Source: Spirosoma aureum (GTDB lineage: Bacteria > Bacteroidota > Bacteroidia > Cytophagales > Spirosomataceae). Taken from it: a DNA stretch of 64,000 bases. Location: positions 7,357,001 through 7,421,000 of the forward strand of contig NZ_CP050063.1 in assembly GCF_011604685.1 (NCBI RefSeq), written 5' to 3'. The notes under the pieces were generated by a model. It was not told the DNA's origin, searched no databases, and was given only the letters and a program-made list of their open reading frames with translations. The position numbers and the translations under genes are program-made. Below, piece after piece: positions 62,480-64,000 of the stretch (position 1 is its first letter; each line of letters opens with the position of its first letter).

Positions 62480-63033
62480 TCTGATAAACAACTCACTTTC
62501 AACCAATAACCTGTTTTGGACTGCTGTCGCAAAACAATCTCCGGCAAAGCTGCTTGACGACTTACCCTGGATAGTTTTAACTGGTTGATTCCGATGACAA
62601 GTATTGAACGCATCATACCTTACATAACCGTTGTGGAAATCCTTTTATTCTTACTTAAGCTGCTTAGACCATTTTAGTAGCTGTCCAATATAGCCAGTCA
62701 AAAATGTTATAGAACAAGCATAAAAATCAGGAGCACCTGCCTTGGATTTGATATGCTTGTTCTATAGTCGATTAAAGTTGAGCCCTGGAAGTCTAAAAAT
62801 TTCGTTGCCAATTGACTACCAGTATTGGTAAAAAAAGTAAAGACTAACTGGTTGTCAAGTCGCCGACTGCTCTGTCGCAGCTAAGCATGGATAAGAAAAA
62901 TAGTTGGAGCTGCTGATGATGGTCAATTGATGCAAAATAACTTATAATCATCCTAGTCAAAAATCACCCAACCGTTGAAAATAGCAGTGGTGAAAAAATC
63001 CTGCTTCAAAATTTTTTATAAACCATCCCCTAC
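62480..63033. other. Gene-poor stretch with a long hairpin
   Basis: No gene is recognised. At 62708-62721 and 62753-62766 a 14-bp perfect inverted repeat TATAGAACAAGCAT flanks 31 bases; this could be an IS or MITE-like scar or a weak terminator. The rest is AT-rich and unremarkable. Confidence 0.45.
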
Positions 63034-63486
63034 TCAATTAGTACCAAGTGGTTCTGCCAGTCCGATAAGTAGTCCTTCAGGACCACGGAGGTAGCAAAGC
63101 CGATAGGAGTCCTCATACTGAACCACTTCGCCAACCAGCTGCGTGTCGAACTTACGGAGACGGGCGAGCGTTTCGTCAAGGTCTTCCACAGCGAACATGA
63201 CCCGTAGGTAGCCAAGAGCGTTCACTGGAGCGTTCCGATGATCGGCGACGGTAGGCGGGGTAATAAACCGGGAGAGCTCGAGCCGACTGTAACCGTCGTG
63301 GGTGACCATCATGGCGATCTCAACGCGCTGGGAGCCCAGTCCGGTGACTCGCCCGGCCCATTCGCCTTCGACCATGCCTCGCCCTTCGAGCGTCAGACCC
63401 AGCTCAATAAAAAAAGAGACGACCTCATCGAGGGATTCGACCACGATGCCGATATTGTCCATTCGGAGTAATTTACTTTTTCCCAT
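63034..63486 (-). CDS. VOC family protein
   Basis: 150 residues of the glyoxalase superfamily: RMDNIGIVVESLDEVVSFFIELGLTLEGRGMVEG at the start and LRVMFAVEDLDETLARLRKF with LCYLRGPEGLLIGLAEPLG at the end, giving two beta-alpha-beta-beta-beta halves. Metal-binding positions His/Glu are mostly present. Substrate unknown. It is not adjacent to any pathway gene. Confidence 0.85.
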   Translation of the reverse strand: MGKSKLLRMDNIGIVVESLDEVVSFFIELGLTLEGRGMVEGEWAGRVTGLGSQRVEIAMMVTHDGYSRLELSRFITPPTVADHRNAPVNALGYLRVMFAVEDLDETLARLRKFDTQLVGEVVQYEDSYRLCYLRGPEGLLIGLAEPLGTN

Positions 63487-63770
63487 AACGTACGTATGTT
63501 TTATGAATTAACTTAGGTTTTGTATTTGATGAAGGGCAATCCGCTGAGATTCGCTCTTTTAACTTTTGAGGCCATTCTCTTTCGAATACCCTTTTTTTGT
63601 GTCCTTGACCGTTCCTTCATCGTGTAACTACTGGTTTGCTGTCTGCCTAAGGGCTAAACGATTGTGATGCCAAAATGGATACGATGATCTTCCCTACAAA
63701 ACAACTACACCCTTACATGACTAAAATGAGAATAAAATTTTAGTGCACGTTAGTTTACACCCTGGCAACG
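63487..63770. other. Non-coding gap at the right end
   Basis: About 280 bases without a gene. TTAGTTTACACCC near 63750 and short T-runs (63590-63600) are the only notable points. Confidence 0.4.
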
Positions 63771-64000
63771 TCAAAACGTGATGGTTTTGCTGGTGATCAC
63801 CTCCAGCAAGTCCGCGCGGGCAATGCTGAACTGATGAACCGTAGAGTAAGGCCCAGCCGAAAAGACGAGCCGGTAATTACCTTCCGGCAAATCCTGTAGA
63901 TTCAATAGCTGCCATTCCCAGTTGGTCCGCTTGGTCTCGCTGTAAAGGATGTCGTTCCGATCCGTTTTTACCTGTAGCTTCCAGTAGAGCCCATGTCGAC
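63771..64000 (-). CDS. C-terminal end of an unidentified protein (partial)
   Basis: Open frame of 76 codons running in from the right edge and stopping at TGA (63771-63773). The text LYWKLQVKTDRNDILYSETKRTNWEWQLLNLQDLPEGNYRLVF is typical of an extracellular beta-sandwich or propeller-linked (Y-Y-Y-like) module; it ends in ITSKTITF. The N-terminal part is outside the window, so no function is assigned. Confidence 0.55.
   Translation of the reverse strand, partial: RHGLYWKLQVKTDRNDILYSETKRTNWEWQLLNLQDLPEGNYRLVFSAGPYSTVHQFSIARADLLEVITSKTITF

Overview
The window looks like a chromosomal piece of a Bacteroidota bacterium of the Cytophagales, probably Spirosoma or a close relative. The reasons are many candidate promoters with the Bacteroidota -7 box TAnnTTTG close to start codons, an exosortase-N (XrtN) locus, an HTH_34-type regulator, an unclustered lycopene cyclase, and strong intrinsic terminators between most genes. 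The genus is inferred from gene content, not measured.

Region 1 (1-35.3 kb) is ordinary core and semi-core chromosome. It starts with a small envelope regulon: a DUF1361 membrane protein, an undecaprenol/diacylglycerol kinase, a membrane protein overlapping an HTH_34 regulator, and the XrtN exosortase overlapping its single recognisable substrate, a VIT-domain protein with a PEP-type C-terminus. An identical-arm palindrome (TACTTTG-N5-CAAAGTA) covers the putative promoters of both the DUF1361 gene and the XrtN operon. Next come a glycosyltransferase, a cytochrome P450, hpf, metK, crtY, lipA, OsmC, a beta-carbonic anhydrase, a GlxA-type regulator, a GH20 hexosaminidase, a sirtuin overlapping a rhodanese, endonuclease III, two paralogous membrane-anchored helix-hairpin-helix proteins beside an OmpA protein, a ROK kinase, N-carbamoylputrescine amidase, a Tat-exported oxidoreductase, a cold-shock protein, Tex, an NlpC/P60 lipoprotein and a GIY-YIG protein.

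Region 2 (35.45-50.7 kb) is a decayed genomic island at a tRNA-Ala(GGC) gene. The last 14 bases of the tRNA plus 4 flanking bases (18 bp) recur 14.57 kb downstream, and each copy is followed by a related, broken tyrosine-integrase gene. Cargo: two higBA toxin-antitoxin modules, a TetR regulator with a secreted alpha/beta-hydrolase and a small secreted protein, a PKD/beta-propeller lipoprotein with a late frameshift, another lipoprotein, a membrane protein, an XRE-type regulator and two dead IS3-family elements. The second IS carries at least five GC-rich inserts, four of exactly 16 bp, each breaking a reading frame that becomes continuous when the insert is removed; the four 16-mers share a mini-hairpin layout. 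This is the most unusual signal in the window.

Region 3 (50.8-64 kb) starts with a DinB-like protein, then a compact Nit1C-type cluster (Sll0783-like protein, Nit6803-type nitrilase, radical SAM protein, acetyltransferase, flavin oxidoreductase, AIR-synthase-like protein, MSMEG_0570-like protein, AraC regulator), all on one strand with very short gaps or overlaps. The family has been linked to nitrogen starvation and cyanide assimilation. The end is gene-poor: a four-helix-bundle sensor-like membrane protein, several very small proteins, a DUF932-like protein with a TerB-like protein, a VOC protein and a partial gene at the right edge.
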